Notes: generated from the letters alone by a model not told the origin. Positions 7,520 to 15,323 are shown, counted from the first letter of the stretch. The stretch is DNA of 64,000 nucleotides from Nocardioides sp. AX2bis (GCF_902506435.1 NZ_LR733215.1:3826161-3890160), one strand, 5' to 3'. Made by a program: numbers and translations.

Positions 7520-7629
7520 GAGGACAGCGGCGACTGAACGGACCGCGGCAAGCCGGCTGACAGAACCGCTCGTCCCTACGCTCCGTGCGGGCGCACCAAG
7601 CGAAGACGCCGACAAACCGTCAGCGCCAC

Positions 7630-8199
7630 CTAGTTGCCGCGGTCGTGCGTCGGCGCGGGCAAAGTCGCCATCGCGGTCCCTGCGATGGCCAGCAGGTCTT
7701 CGCGGGTGCCGCCGTCACGCGCGCAGCCGGACATGCCGCGCAGGACAGCCACGAGGAACGAGGCAAGGTGGTCGGTGTTCGCCTCGGCTGCCAGGTCGTG
7801 GTCTCGCACCCCTTGGTCGAGCCGGTCCTTGAGCCGCTGGCGGAGGACCTCCCGCTGGGCGTCGAGCCGAGGGTCGGTCAGCATGAGGCACCCAGCGGGG
7901 GTCTCGGGGTTGGTGTGGGCGTGTGCGGTGTCGTCGAGGATGCGAGCGATGGCCTCCCTCGTGCTCGGCAGGGCCGCCGCGCTGTCGACTGCCTCGCAGG
8001 TCCGCTCGAAGTACAGAGTCGAAGCCTCCTCGAAGAGGCGCTGTTTGTTGCCGAACGCCGCGTACAGGCTGGGGGGCGTCAGGCCCATCGCCGCGGTGAG
8101 CGTCGCGATGGAGGTCTCCTCGTAACCCGCGCGCCAGAACTGCTCGAGCGCTGCTGCCAGAGCAGCATCGCGATCGAAGCTTCGAGGTCGGCCGGCCAT
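7630..8199 (-). CDS. TetR-family transcriptional regulator
   Basis: 189 residues from ATG 8199. The start AGRPRSFDRDAALAAALEQF then FWRAGYEETSIATLTAAMGL and PPSLYAAFGNKQRLFEEAST is a classic TetR helix-turn-helix of the type that controls short-chain dehydrogenase or efflux genes. The C-terminal part, with CLMLTDPRLDAQREVLRQRL, is the ligand-binding half. It is divergent from the SDR gene at 8286, with 86 bp between the starts. A GTATCGA...TCGATAC inverted repeat in the gap is a candidate operator. It probably represses the SDR and itself in response to an unknown small molecule. Confidence 0.9.
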   Translation of the reverse strand: MAGRPRSFDRDAALAAALEQFWRAGYEETSIATLTAAMGLTPPSLYAAFGNKQRLFEEASTLYFERTCEAVDSAAALPSTREAIARILDDTAHAHTNPETPAGCLMLTDPRLDAQREVLRQRLKDRLDQGVRDHDLAAEANTDHLASFLVAVLRGMSGCARDGGTREDLLAIAGTAMATLPAPTHDRGN

Positions 8200-8214
8200 G
8201 AAGACCACCGTAAC

Positions 8215-8271
8215 GTATCGACCACTACAGAATGTGGTAGCGTCTCGCCGTCATTCAGTAGCGATCGATAC
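8215..8271. promoter_or_regulatory. Candidate operator region between TetR and SDR genes
   Basis: GTATCGA (8215-8221) is repeated in inverted orientation as TCGATAC (8265-8271). Between them lies a smaller inverted repeat, ACCAC (8221-8225) and GTGGT (8234-8238). The symmetry and the divergent gene order suggest TetR binding here. Confidence 0.5.
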
Positions 8272-8285
8272 AGAACGGATTCCCC

Positions 8286-9002
8286 ATGAACATCGAAGGT
8301 GCAGTCGTGCTCGTCACCGGCGCGAACCGAGGCATCGGCGCCGAGTTCGTCGACCAGCTCAAGAAGCGCGGCGCGGCGAAGATCTACGCCGCCGCCCGCG
8401 ACGCGGGCGCGATCACCGCCGAGGGAGTGGTGCCGCTCGAGCTCGACATAACCAACGCCGGCCAGGTCGAGGCGGCGGCGGCCGCGGCGGGCGACGTCCA
8501 GGTGCTCATCAACAACGCCGGCATCTCGACCGGGACTGCGCTGGTCGCTGGCGACGAGGCGACGATCCGTCGCGAGATGGACACCAACTTCTACGGCCCC
8601 CTGCTGATGACCCGCGCGTTCGCGCCCGTCCTGGGAGCGAACGGTGGCGGCGCGATCCTCAACGTGGTCTCGGCGCTGTCGTGGTTCACCGCCCCTGGCG
8701 CCGGTGCGTACGCGGCGTCGAAGGCTGCGGCCTGGGCCCTGACCGACAGCACCCGGCTCGAGCTCGCCGCCCAGGGCACGCACGTCGTGGGCGTGCACAT
8801 GGGGTTGGTCGACACCGACATGGCCCGGGCCGTGGACGCGCCGAAGATCGCGTCGTCGGCCTTGGCGAGCGCGGGCCTCGACGCCATCGAGTCGGGTGCG
8901 CAGGAGGTGCTGGCCGACGACTGGGCGAAGTTCGTGAAGTCCGGGCTCAGCCTCGACCCGAAGGCGCGGTACGAGCAGATCTTCGCCGCCCTGGGAGCCT
9001 GA
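8286..9002 (+). CDS. Short-chain dehydrogenase/reductase
   Basis: 238 residues. The Rossmann motif TGANRGIG is at 11-18, NNAG at 76-79, and the catalytic set is Ser129, Tyr142 and Lys146 (YAASK). It should be an NAD(P)(H)-dependent oxidoreductase of the classical SDR type, cytosolic, acting on an unidentified alcohol or ketone. The ATG at 8286 starts directly before the first beta strand and is the only sensible start. Regulation by the divergent TetR protein is likely. The integrase gene lies convergent 52 bp downstream, so this pair may be cargo of the integrated element. Confidence 0.9.
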   Translation: MNIEGAVVLVTGANRGIGAEFVDQLKKRGAAKIYAAARDAGAITAEGVVPLELDITNAGQVEAAAAAAGDVQVLINNAGISTGTALVAGDEATIRREMDTNFYGPLLMTRAFAPVLGANGGGAILNVVSALSWFTAPGAGAYAASKAAAWALTDSTRLELAAQGTHVVGVHMGLVDTDMARAVDAPKIASSALASAGLDAIESGAQEVLADDWAKFVKSGLSLDPKARYEQIFAALGA

Positions 9003-9054
9003 GCCCGGTCCTGCTCCCCGTCCCATCCACGCGACGGAGCACCGCAGCACCGTG

Positions 9055-10323
9055 TCACTCGACGGCCTGCGGAATCGCGGAGTCCTCCCACAGCAGCGCA
9101 CCCATCTGCATCGCGGCCCGCCGCCGCAGCTCGTCGACGGCGTGGGTGTAGCGCTGCGCGGTGGCCATCTCGGTCCAGCCCATGATGGCCATGACGGTGC
9201 GGATGTCGACGCCCTGGAGGAGCAGGAGGGTCGCTGCGGTGTGGCGGGCGTCGTGCAGCCGCACGTCCCGGGTCCCCGACGCGGTGAGCAGCGCCTTCCA
9301 CTCGGTGTGGTCGCGCGAGGGATCGATGAGCCCGCCGGCGGCGGCGGGGAAGACGAGGTCGTGGGTGGCGTCCCAGTCGGCGCCGGCGCTCAGGCGGCGG
9401 CGGTTGACGCGGGCTCGGTGCGCCCGGAGCTCCTCGACCAGCGGGGCCGGCAGGACGACCGTGCGGCGCGAGGCCTTGGTCTTCGGCTCGACCAGCTGCA
9501 GCCCGCCGCCGGTGCGCTGCTCGCACTCCGCGCCCCGCTTGCGCCCACAAGCAGGCTGGCCGTCGGTGGCGGCGCAGCCGTGGTCCCAGGTGTGGCGCTG
9601 GACCGCGCGGCGGATGCGCAGCACGCCGCCGTCGAGGTCGACGTCGCTCCAGAGCAGGCCGAGCGCCTCGCCCTGGCGCAGGCCGAGGGACAGGGCCATC
9701 GACCACCGCGGTGGGTTCAGGGTGCGCTGCGCCGCGGCGATCACGCGACGGCTCTCGGGGACGGTCAGCGGCTCGACCTCGACCTGCACCGCGCGTGGGG
9801 GACGCGCGATCAGGGCCGGGTTCGAAGCCAGCCGCCGGCGGCGGACGGCCTCGTTCAGCGCCGAGCACAGCACCCGGTGCACGGCGCGGATGGTGTGGGT
9901 GGAGTGGCCCGCCTCCACCATCCGGCGGTAGTGCGCCTCGAGGTGCTCGGGCTGGATCTCGCTGAGCCGCCAGGCCCCGAGGCTGTCCGCGACGTGGTTG
10001 CGCATCTGGCTGCGGTAGGTCGACAGCGTCTTCCACCGTGCCGTCATCGGCAGCACGGTGCCCAGCCAGTGCTCGAGCCAGGCGTTGAGGGTGAGGTCGT
10101 CGGCGGTCCAGACGTAACGCCCGGTGTCGCGGGAGCGCTCGACCTCGCGGACGGCCTCGCGCAGCGCGGCCTTGGTCCTGTGCTGCAGGTGCTTGCGCTC
10201 GGTGGTCCCGTCGGGGCGGCGGCCCATGGTGACCCGGGCGTGCCAGCTGCCGTCGGCGCCGCGGTAGAGCGAGGCGGTGGTCTGCTCGGCGGGCTTGCGT
10301 GCCCTACCCATGGTGCGGGTCAC
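9055..10323 (-). CDS. int: Tyrosine recombinase / site-specific integrase
   Basis: 422 residues. An N-terminal arm-binding domain (ADGSWHARVTMGRRPDG) and a core-binding SAM-like domain (residues 75-165) precede the catalytic domain. The catalytic residues are visible: Arg216 (GLRQGEAL), Lys near 281, His356-x2-Arg359 (LHDARHTAAT), Trp382 in place of the second His, and Tyr391 (QRYTHA). A Cys-rich insert (C249, C258, C266) could bind zinc. The GTG at 10323 overlaps the upstream excisionase gene by 20 bp. The gene reads away from tRNA-Arg(ACG), whose 3' end lies about 530 bp to the right. This is the usual layout for an element integrated at a tRNA. The gene is full length. Confidence 0.93.
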   Translation of the reverse strand: MTRTMGRARKPAEQTTASLYRGADGSWHARVTMGRRPDGTTERKHLQHRTKAALREAVREVERSRDTGRYVWTADDLTLNAWLEHWLGTVLPMTARWKTLSTYRSQMRNHVADSLGAWRLSEIQPEHLEAHYRRMVEAGHSTHTIRAVHRVLCSALNEAVRRRRLASNPALIARPPRAVQVEVEPLTVPESRRVIAAAQRTLNPPRWSMALSLGLRQGEALGLLWSDVDLDGGVLRIRRAVQRHTWDHGCAATDGQPACGRKRGAECEQRTGGGLQLVEPKTKASRRTVVLPAPLVEELRAHRARVNRRRLSAGADWDATHDLVFPAAAGGLIDPSRDHTEWKALLTASGTRDVRLHDARHTAATLLLLQGVDIRTVMAIMGWTEMATAQRYTHAVDELRRRAAMQMGALLWEDSAIPQAVE

Positions 10324-10579
10324 TGATCTCGCCGCGGAGGTGGGCGACGTAGCGCTCGAGCTCGCGGCGCTCGATGCGTACCGAGCGCCCGACGTGCACC
10401 GCGGCGAGCCGGTGCCGGGTGATCTGCCGCTCGACGCTGCGCCGCGCGCAGCGCAGCTCGCGGGCGACCTCGTCCAGGGTCAGCAGCATCGTGACCGGCG
10501 CAGCCGGGCCGGTGCTCGGGGCGCGTCCGGTCGTGGTCGGGGCGGTGGTGGCGGCGTGGGTGTGCGCGTGGGTGTCCAT
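10304..10579 (-). CDS. xis: Excisionase-type helix-turn-helix protein
   Basis: 91 residues from ATG 10579 (GGGGTGG upstream). An Ala/Thr/His-rich leader of about 30 residues is followed by LLTLDEVARELRCARRSVER and ITRHRLAAVHVGRSVRIERR, the MerR-like winged fold of small excisionases and plasmid/phage DNA-binding proteins. It probably bends DNA at the attachment site and directs integrase toward excision. The 3' end overlaps the integrase start, so the two are translationally coupled. Three 12-bp GGGGGACG repeats lie upstream at 10635-10670 and may be its, or the integrase's, binding sites. Confidence 0.88.
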   Translation of the reverse strand: MDTHAHTHAATTAPTTTGRAPSTGPAAPVTMLLTLDEVARELRCARRSVERQITRHRLAAVHVGRSVRIERRELERYVAHLRGEISDPHHG

Positions 10580-10634
10580 GCCACCCCGATGACATGACAG
10601 ACCACCGTGAGGATCACTCGAGGTACGAGAAACC

Positions 10635-10670
10635 GGGGGACGCAGCGGGGGACGTCCTGGGGGACGCCGC
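10635..10670. repeat. Three 12-bp direct repeats (GGGGGACGnnnn)
   Basis: GGGGGACGCAGC, GGGGGACGTCCT and GGGGGACGCCGC lie head to tail with an exact 12-bp period, between xis and the tRNA. Their position and regular phasing suit integrase arm-type or excisionase binding sites. Confidence 0.7.
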
Positions 10671-10685
10671 CTCATGGTCAAGGCG

Positions 10686-10724
10686 GGTCTCGTGACGCTC
10701 GCTTCGCTCGCTCCTCGACCACCG
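10686..10724. repeat. Dispersed repeat copy A
   Basis: A 39-bp stretch beginning GGTCTCGTGACGCTCGCT and ending CCTCGACCACCG. A 30-bp relative at 38495-38524 has the same ends and lacks one 9-bp TCGCTCGCT unit. It is probably a genome-wide intergenic repeat. Confidence 0.6.
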
Positions 10725-10805
10725 AGGATGGCGCCCCGCGGTGCGGCGAATCGTTTTTGAGCCGATATTTGAGCCGGGAGAGCCCCGTGGCCCGCTTTCA
10801 GCGAG

Positions 10806-10836
10806 CCGGTCATGCACCTGTTCGTGCAGGTCATGA
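10806..10836. repeat. Inverted repeat next to the tRNA-Arg 3' end
   Basis: GGTCATGCACCTG and CAGGTCATG face each other across a short spacer, with one bulged base. It lies between the xis side and the tRNA 3' end, where integrase core or accessory protein sites are expected. It could equally be a terminator for the tRNA. Confidence 0.35.
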
Positions 10837-10850
10837 GCCTGTCCAGTCTG

Positions 10851-10923
10851 TGCGCCTGTAGGGATTCGAACCCCAAACCTTCTGATCCGTAGTCAGATGC
10901 TCTATCCGTTGAGCTACAGGCGC
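10851..10923 (-). tRNA. tRNA-Arg (anticodon ACG)
   Basis: 73 nt without encoded CCA. The acceptor GCGCCTG pairs with CAGGCGC, the D arm is GCTC...GAGC, the anticodon loop is CTACGGA with ACG at the centre, and the T loop is TTCGAAT. ACG (read as ICG) decodes CGU/CGC/CGA. An AGAATA on the plus strand at 10952 (TATTCT on the gene strand) may be its -10 box. The 3' end faces the integrase module, so it is the probable attachment site. Confidence 0.97.
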
Positions 10924-11145
10924 CCGTCCCCGGTCGCCCAGGAACCAGACGAGAATAGCCGACCCCCGTCGCGGGCACGAATCCGGGTCCGGACCCGCCG
11001 GTCGTTGATCGATCCAATGTCGCGGCGCGGTGACCCGCGGGTAACCTCGCGTCGAAATAGTCGGAGTCCGAACAATTACCACCGACGACGACACCACCGC
11101 CACTGCGCAGCGGCTGCGGCGAGATCACGGGAGAGGGATGAAGGC

Positions 11146-12984
11146 ATGACCGCCACCCAGGAGTCCAGCACCAGCGCCACCGGCCACCCGACCACGCACC
11201 AGGGGATCATCGACTTCGTCGAGGAGGTCGCGGCGATGACCACGCCCGACCGCGTCTACTGGTGCACCGGATCCGACGAGGAGTGGACCGAGCTCACCGC
11301 GGCCCTGGAGTCGACCGGCACCTTCACCCGGCTGAACCCGAACATCAAGCCGAACTCCTTCCACGCGGCCTCCGACCCGATCGACGTCGCGCGCGTCGAG
11401 GACCGCACCTACATCTGCTCGGTCGACGAGAAGGACTGCGGGCCCACCAACAACTGGATGGACCCGGAGGAGATGAAGGAGCGCATGCGCGGGCTGTACG
11501 CCGGCTGCATGAAGGGCCGCACGATGTACGTCATCCCGTTCGTGATGGGCCACCTCGACGCCGAGAAGCCGATGTTCGGCATCGAGGTCACCGACTCCGC
11601 CTACGTCACCGCCTCGATGCGCGTGATGGCGCGGATGGGCAGCAACGTCCTCGAGCGGATGACCGAGCTCGACGCCGACTTCGTGCCCGCCCTGCACTCC
11701 GTGGGCCACCCGCTCGAGCCGGGCGAGGCCGACGTGGCCTGGCCCTGCAACGACACCAAGTACATCGTGCAGTTCCCCGAGGAGCGCGCGATCTGGTCCT
11801 TCGGCTCCGGCTACGGCGGCAACGCCCTGCTCGGCAAGAAGTGCTACGCGCTGCGCATCGCCAGCGTGATGGCGCGCGACGAGGGCTGGCTCGCCGAGCA
11901 CATGCTGATCCTCAAGCTCACCAGCCCGCAGGGCGTCACCAAGTACATCGCCGCGGCCTTCCCCAGCGCCTGCGGCAAGACCAACCTCGCCATGCTCGAG
12001 CCGACCATCCCCGGCTGGACCGTCGAGACCCTCGGCGACGACATCGCCTGGATGCGCGTCGGCGACGACGGCCGCCTCTGGGCGGTCAACCCGGAGTACG
12101 GCTTCTTCGGCGTCGCCCCGGGCACCAACGAGCACACCAACCCGAACGCGATGAAGACCATCAACAAGGGCAACTCGGTCTTCACCAACGTCGGGCTCAC
12201 CGAGGACGGCGACATCTGGTGGGAGGGCCTGGAGAACCCGCCGGCGCGCGCCACCACGTGGAAGGGCGAGGAGTGGACGCCCGAGAAGGCCGAGGAGGGC
12301 CTGCTCACCAGCCACCCGAACTCGCGCTACTGCACCCCGATCAAGCAGTGCGACATCCTCGCCGACGAGTACGACGACCCGCGCGGCGTCCCGATCGACG
12401 CGATCCTCTTCGGCGGCCGACGCAAGACCACCGTCCCCCTGGTCTTCGAGGCCCGCGACTGGAACCACGGCACCTTCCTCGGCGCCACGCTGTCCAGTGA
12501 GACGACCGCGGCCGCGGTCGGCCAGGTCGGGCTCGTGCGCCGCGACCCGATGGCGATGCTGCCGTTCATCGGCTACAACGCCGGGAACTACTTCGACCAC
12601 TGGATCTCGATGGGCAAGGACCACGACGCGGCCAAGCTGCCGAAGATCTTCTACGTCAACTGGTTCCGTCGCGACGAGGAGGGCGGCTTCCTGTGGCCCG
12701 GCTTCGGCGAGAACAGCCGCGTGCTGAAGTGGGTCGTCGAGCGCATCGACGGCCAGGCCGCCGCGGTCGAGACCGCGATCGGGCACGTGCCGACCCCGGA
12801 GTCGCTCGACACCGACGGCCTCGACATGACCGAGGAGCACCTGCGCGACGCGCTCGCGGTCGACCCGGTCGAGTGGCGCGCCGAGCTCCCCGAGATCCAG
12901 GAGTGGTTCGAGAAGTTCGGCGACGACCTCCCCACGGTCCTGTGGACCGAGCTGGACGGGCTCCGCGCCCGCCTCGACGCCTGA
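11146..12984 (+). CDS. pckG: Phosphoenolpyruvate carboxykinase (GTP)
   Basis: 612 residues, the usual length. It interconverts oxaloacetate + GTP and phosphoenolpyruvate + CO2 + GDP, the gateway to gluconeogenesis, in the cytosol. The P-loop-like FPSACGKTNLAML starts at residue 272 with the reactive Cys of the GTP-type enzymes. NNWMDPEEMK, the R and Y of GYGGNALLGKKCYALRIAS and FGGRRKTTVPLVFEARDW are further hallmarks. The ATG at 11146 is preceded by GAGAGGGATGAAGG. A three-codon reading frame (ATG AAG GCA TGA, 11138-11149) overlaps the start in another phase. The 220-bp leader between tRNA-Arg and the gene presumably holds the promoter. A GC-rich hairpin follows the stop. Confidence 0.97.
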   Translation: MTATQESSTSATGHPTTHQGIIDFVEEVAAMTTPDRVYWCTGSDEEWTELTAALESTGTFTRLNPNIKPNSFHAASDPIDVARVEDRTYICSVDEKDCGPTNNWMDPEEMKERMRGLYAGCMKGRTMYVIPFVMGHLDAEKPMFGIEVTDSAYVTASMRVMARMGSNVLERMTELDADFVPALHSVGHPLEPGEADVAWPCNDTKYIVQFPEERAIWSFGSGYGGNALLGKKCYALRIASVMARDEGWLAEHMLILKLTSPQGVTKYIAAAFPSACGKTNLAMLEPTIPGWTVETLGDDIAWMRVGDDGRLWAVNPEYGFFGVAPGTNEHTNPNAMKTINKGNSVFTNVGLTEDGDIWWEGLENPPARATTWKGEEWTPEKAEEGLLTSHPNSRYCTPIKQCDILADEYDDPRGVPIDAILFGGRRKTTVPLVFEARDWNHGTFLGATLSSETTAAAVGQVGLVRRDPMAMLPFIGYNAGNYFDHWISMGKDHDAAKLPKIFYVNWFRRDEEGGFLWPGFGENSRVLKWVVERIDGQAAAVETAIGHVPTPESLDTDGLDMTEEHLRDALAVDPVEWRAELPEIQEWFEKFGDDLPTVLWTELDGLRARLDA

Positions 12985-12999
12985 CCCCGTACGCCCGCA

Positions 13000-13043
13000 G
13001 CACCCCGGGCCCCGTCCGCGAACAGCGGGCGGGGCCCGGGTGC
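13000..13043 (+). terminator. Terminator hairpin after pckG
   Basis: The left arm GCACCCCGGGCCCCGTCCGC and right arm GCGGGCGGGGCCCGGGTGC pair almost fully with one bulged base and a short loop. It starts 16 bp after the pckG stop. There is no long T-tract, as is usual in high-GC actinobacteria. Confidence 0.75.
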
Positions 13044-13105
13044 GTGTGGGACGATGACGACGCCCCCGACGGCTCCCTGACGGTGGCCGGAAGGAGTCCC
13101 CTCGC

Positions 13106-14113
13106 GTGACCAGCTACGGCCCCGAGGAACGCGCGCTCTTCGAGTCCGAGGCGGCCGCCCTCTTCGCCGAGATCGTCGGCACCGGTGGCATCGCCCACGA
13201 CGACCCGCGGATCGCCCTCGGCGGCGCCCGGCACCCCGCCTTCGAGCTGCTCCTCGAGCTCGGCCTGCTCCAGCTCGACCGTGAGGGCACCAGCTACCAG
13301 CCCCAGGACCCCAGCGCGATCCAGTCCCGCGTGGTCTCCCCGCTCTCCCAGGAGGGCTCCCGGCTGCTCGAGGAGTCCTCGCAGTGGGCCTCGGCCTTCG
13401 GCCAGCTGACGCAGACCTGGCGGCGCTCGCCCCGGGCCTCCGACGGCGGGCCGATCACCCACCTGCGCGGCAACGCGATCGGCCCGTTCCTCGCCGGCCT
13501 CGTCCAGGAGTGCGAGGAGGAGATGCTCACCGCGCAGCCGCAGACCGGCCGGGACCCGCAGACGCTGGCCTCCGCCGCGCTGCGCGACATCGAGATGCTC
13601 GAGCGGGGCTGCACGATGCGCACGCTCTACCAGCACAGCGCGCGCCGGAGCACCGTCACCCACCAGTACGTCTCCGCGGTCACCGAGCGCGGTGCGGAGG
13701 TGCGGACGCTGGACGAGTTCTTCAACCGGATGCTCGTCTTCGACCGGCGCGTGGCCGTGATCCCCGGCGACGACGACCTGCGGCTGGCCATCGCCATCCG
13801 GGAGCCGTCGGTGGTGGCCTACCTCGTCGACGTCTTCGAGCGGGCCTGGGAGCGGGGGCGGCCGTTCACGAACCGCGACACCGCGATGATGAAGGACATC
13901 GCCGCCGAGCAGCGGGCGATGACGATCCGGATGCTGATCGAGGGACACTCCGACCCGGCCAGCGCCAAGCGCCTGGGTGTCAGCCCCCGGACCTATGCCG
14001 GCTACGTCGCCGACCTCAAGGCCGAGTGGGACGCCCAGACCCGTTTCCAGCTGGGCTACGTCATGGGCACGAAGGGTGTCTCGGGCCAGGAGCCGTCGCT
14101 CGGGGAGGATTGA
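13106..14113 (+). CDS. LuxR-type regulator with TrmB-like N-terminal region
   Basis: 335 residues, from GTG 13106 (GGAAGGAG upstream). The N-terminal 70 residues look like a winged-helix module with a polar linker. A central domain (IEMLERGCTMRTLYQHSARR, then VTERGAEVRTLDEFFNRMLV and DRRVAVIPGDDDLRLAIAIR) resembles the sensor region of TrmB-type regulators. The C-terminus MTIRMLIEGHSDPASAKRLG with VSPRTYAGYVADLKAEW is a LuxR/GerE-like helix-turn-helix, with Tyr in place of the more usual Val. Such TrmB/LuxR proteins are common in actinobacteria. A strong hairpin follows, and a tiny secreted-peptide gene lies convergent 217 bp downstream. That arrangement suggests peptide sensing, which is inference. 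Confidence 0.82.
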   Translation: MTSYGPEERALFESEAAALFAEIVGTGGIAHDDPRIALGGARHPAFELLLELGLLQLDREGTSYQPQDPSAIQSRVVSPLSQEGSRLLEESSQWASAFGQLTQTWRRSPRASDGGPITHLRGNAIGPFLAGLVQECEEEMLTAQPQTGRDPQTLASAALRDIEMLERGCTMRTLYQHSARRSTVTHQYVSAVTERGAEVRTLDEFFNRMLVFDRRVAVIPGDDDLRLAIAIREPSVVAYLVDVFERAWERGRPFTNRDTAMMKDIAAEQRAMTIRMLIEGHSDPASAKRLGVSPRTYAGYVADLKAEWDAQTRFQLGYVMGTKGVSGQEPSLGED

Positions 14114-14144
14114 CCAACCCGGCCCGGGACCCGATGATCAGCAT

Positions 14145-14185
14145 CGAAGGCGGTGACTCGAGTCTGGTTCGAGTCACCGCCTTCG
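14145..14185. terminator. Strong bidirectional terminator hairpin
   Basis: A perfect 17-bp stem (14145-14161 with 14169-14185, arm CGAAGGCGGTGACTCGA) and a 7-nt loop. It lies between the convergent LuxR-type gene and the small secreted-peptide gene and can serve both. Confidence 0.85.
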
Positions 14186-14329
14186 CCGTAGGGACCGGCC
14201 CTGTCGAGCGCGGGAGCCCCACAATCTGGGGGGGTGGTGAGGCTCCGGTCCCACGTATGTGCGGCGCTCAGCGCGCCGGTCTGTGAGCGATCAGGTCCTG
14301 CTGCGGCCCACCCGCAACAGGACCGGGGA

Positions 14330-14467
14330 TCACTTGTTGGTGACGAGGCAGGGACCGCCGCAGCCCCAGCTCGAGTCGCGTGCCTGGGCCGGGGCGGAGA
14401 CGCCCAGCAGCCCGAGGCTGACGGCCGTGGCGGCGACGGTGATACCGATCTTGCGGGTGATGTTCAT
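14330..14467 (-). CDS. Small secreted peptide precursor, 45 aa
   Basis: ATG 14467 has an excellent ribosome binding site (AGGAGA, five bases upstream). The product is MNITRKIGITVAATAVSLGL, then LGVSAPAQA, a complete Sec signal peptide with an AQA cleavage site. It is followed by only 16 residues: RDSSWGCGGPCLVTNK. The two Cys (CGGPC) could form a small disulfide loop once exported. The gene is too short to be a remnant of a larger secreted protein with this organisation. A 16-bp palindrome lies 107 bp upstream. Convergence with a LuxR-type regulator suggests an autoinducing or signalling peptide, but an antimicrobial or structural role is possible. The family is not identified with certainty. 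Confidence 0.8.
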   Translation of the reverse strand: MNITRKIGITVAATAVSLGLLGVSAPAQARDSSWGCGGPCLVTNK

Positions 14468-14573
14468 GGAGTCTCCTGTGGCTGGTGTCCCGGTGCGGTC
14501 TTCCTGACCGCGGTCACAGTCTGCGGGCGCGACCGGAGCCTCCGGGAGCCTCAGAGTGGCTCATGTCTCTGCA

Positions 14574-14589
14574 TTGCAGGATCTTGCAA
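14574..14589. promoter_or_regulatory. Candidate operator upstream of the secreted-peptide gene
   Basis: TTGCAGGATCTTGCAA is a near-perfect palindrome (arms TTGCA/TGCAA around a 6-bp centre). It lies 107 bp upstream of the peptide start in an otherwise AT-poor gap, and is the obvious candidate for regulator binding. No copy was seen upstream of the LuxR-type gene. Confidence 0.5.
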
Positions 14590-14642
14590 CGCCGAAAAAT
14601 CACCGGAGCAGCATCCTGCGCCCCCGTGAGGGGGAGCAGGAC

Positions 14643-14735
14643 TGGCGGAGGCGGCGGGATTTGAACCCGCGAGAGGGCATTACCCTCAACCCGCTTAGCA
14701 GGCGGGCGCCATAAACCTGACTAGGCGACGCCTCC
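14643..14735 (-). tRNA. tRNA-Ser (anticodon GCT)
   Basis: 93 nt including an encoded CCA. The acceptor GGAGGCG pairs with CGCCTCC. The anticodon stem is CCCGC/GCGGG around loop CTGCTAA, anticodon GCT. A long variable arm (GAGGGTAATGCCCTC) marks it as a class II tRNA, and the T loop is TTCAAAT. It reads AGC/AGU serine codons. Confidence 0.97.
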
Positions 14736-14785
14736 CCGACAGCGGACACAGGCTACAAGCACCGCCGGGTGACGGCGAATCCGGC

Positions 14786-15247
14786 TCAGCCCCGGCGCTG
14801 CAGCCTGGCCCGGACCTCGCGCACGAGCTCCTCCCGGTCACCGGCCACGGCCTCGACCGGGATCACCGTCTCGCGCCCGTCGCCCAGCCGCAGGACCAGG
14901 CACGGGTGGCCGCCGGTGGTCGTGGTCACCACCTCGCGGACCTCCGACCACGCGGCGTCGGTGACGCGCGCGCCACGGACGAGGCGGACGGCGTACCCGG
15001 CGTCGTCGAACCGCAGCACCCAGGCCCGCGAGCGGAGCCACCACCCGAGGGCGAAGGCACCGACGACGCCCAGCAGCAGCGGGACCACCAGCAGGTCCCC
15101 GTTCAGCCCGAAGGCGTAGACGAGCGCCGTGGTGGCGAAGAGCAGCAGCGCGACCCCGACGAAGGCCGAGCCGACCAGTCGGGCGACCAGGGGCGGCGCC
15201 ATCCGGTAGACACGCGTGCCGGACGGTGCGGCGCCGGGAGTGCTCAT
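14786..15247 (-). CDS. Membrane protein with PH-like domain
   Basis: 153 residues from ATG 15247 (MSTPGAAPSGTRVYRMAPPL). Two transmembrane segments occupy about residues 25-68 (LVGSAFVGVALLLFATTALV and LLVVPLLLGVVGAFALGWWL). The C-terminal half runs VLRFDDAGYAVRLVRGARVT then AAWSEVREVVTTTTGGHPCL and VLRLGDGRETVIPVEAV, a compact beta-barrel pattern typical of bacterial PH-like domains attached to membrane hairpins. It is a conserved actinobacterial hypothetical; function unknown, perhaps a membrane-surface binding module. It lies between two tRNA-Ser genes and is transcribed away from the second. Confidence 0.75.
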   Translation of the reverse strand: MSTPGAAPSGTRVYRMAPPLVARLVGSAFVGVALLLFATTALVYAFGLNGDLLVVPLLLGVVGAFALGWWLRSRAWVLRFDDAGYAVRLVRGARVTDAAWSEVREVVTTTTGGHPCLVLRLGDGRETVIPVEAVAGDREELVREVRARLQRRG

Positions 15248-15323
15248 GGCCCCGATCATCCCCGACCGGGCCCGTCTAGACTCCCCCGGGTACGGGCGGC
15301 CGGCGACGCCGTGGCGCCCGCAC

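Noticed and set aside
9052..10326. 424-aa open frame antisense to the integrase
   Set aside because: All integrase catalytic residues are on the minus strand; the plus-strand frame is a compositional shadow.
10580..10850. Additional gene between xis and tRNA-Arg
   Set aside because: Only repeats and short frames are present; none has a start, ribosome binding site and protein-like composition together.
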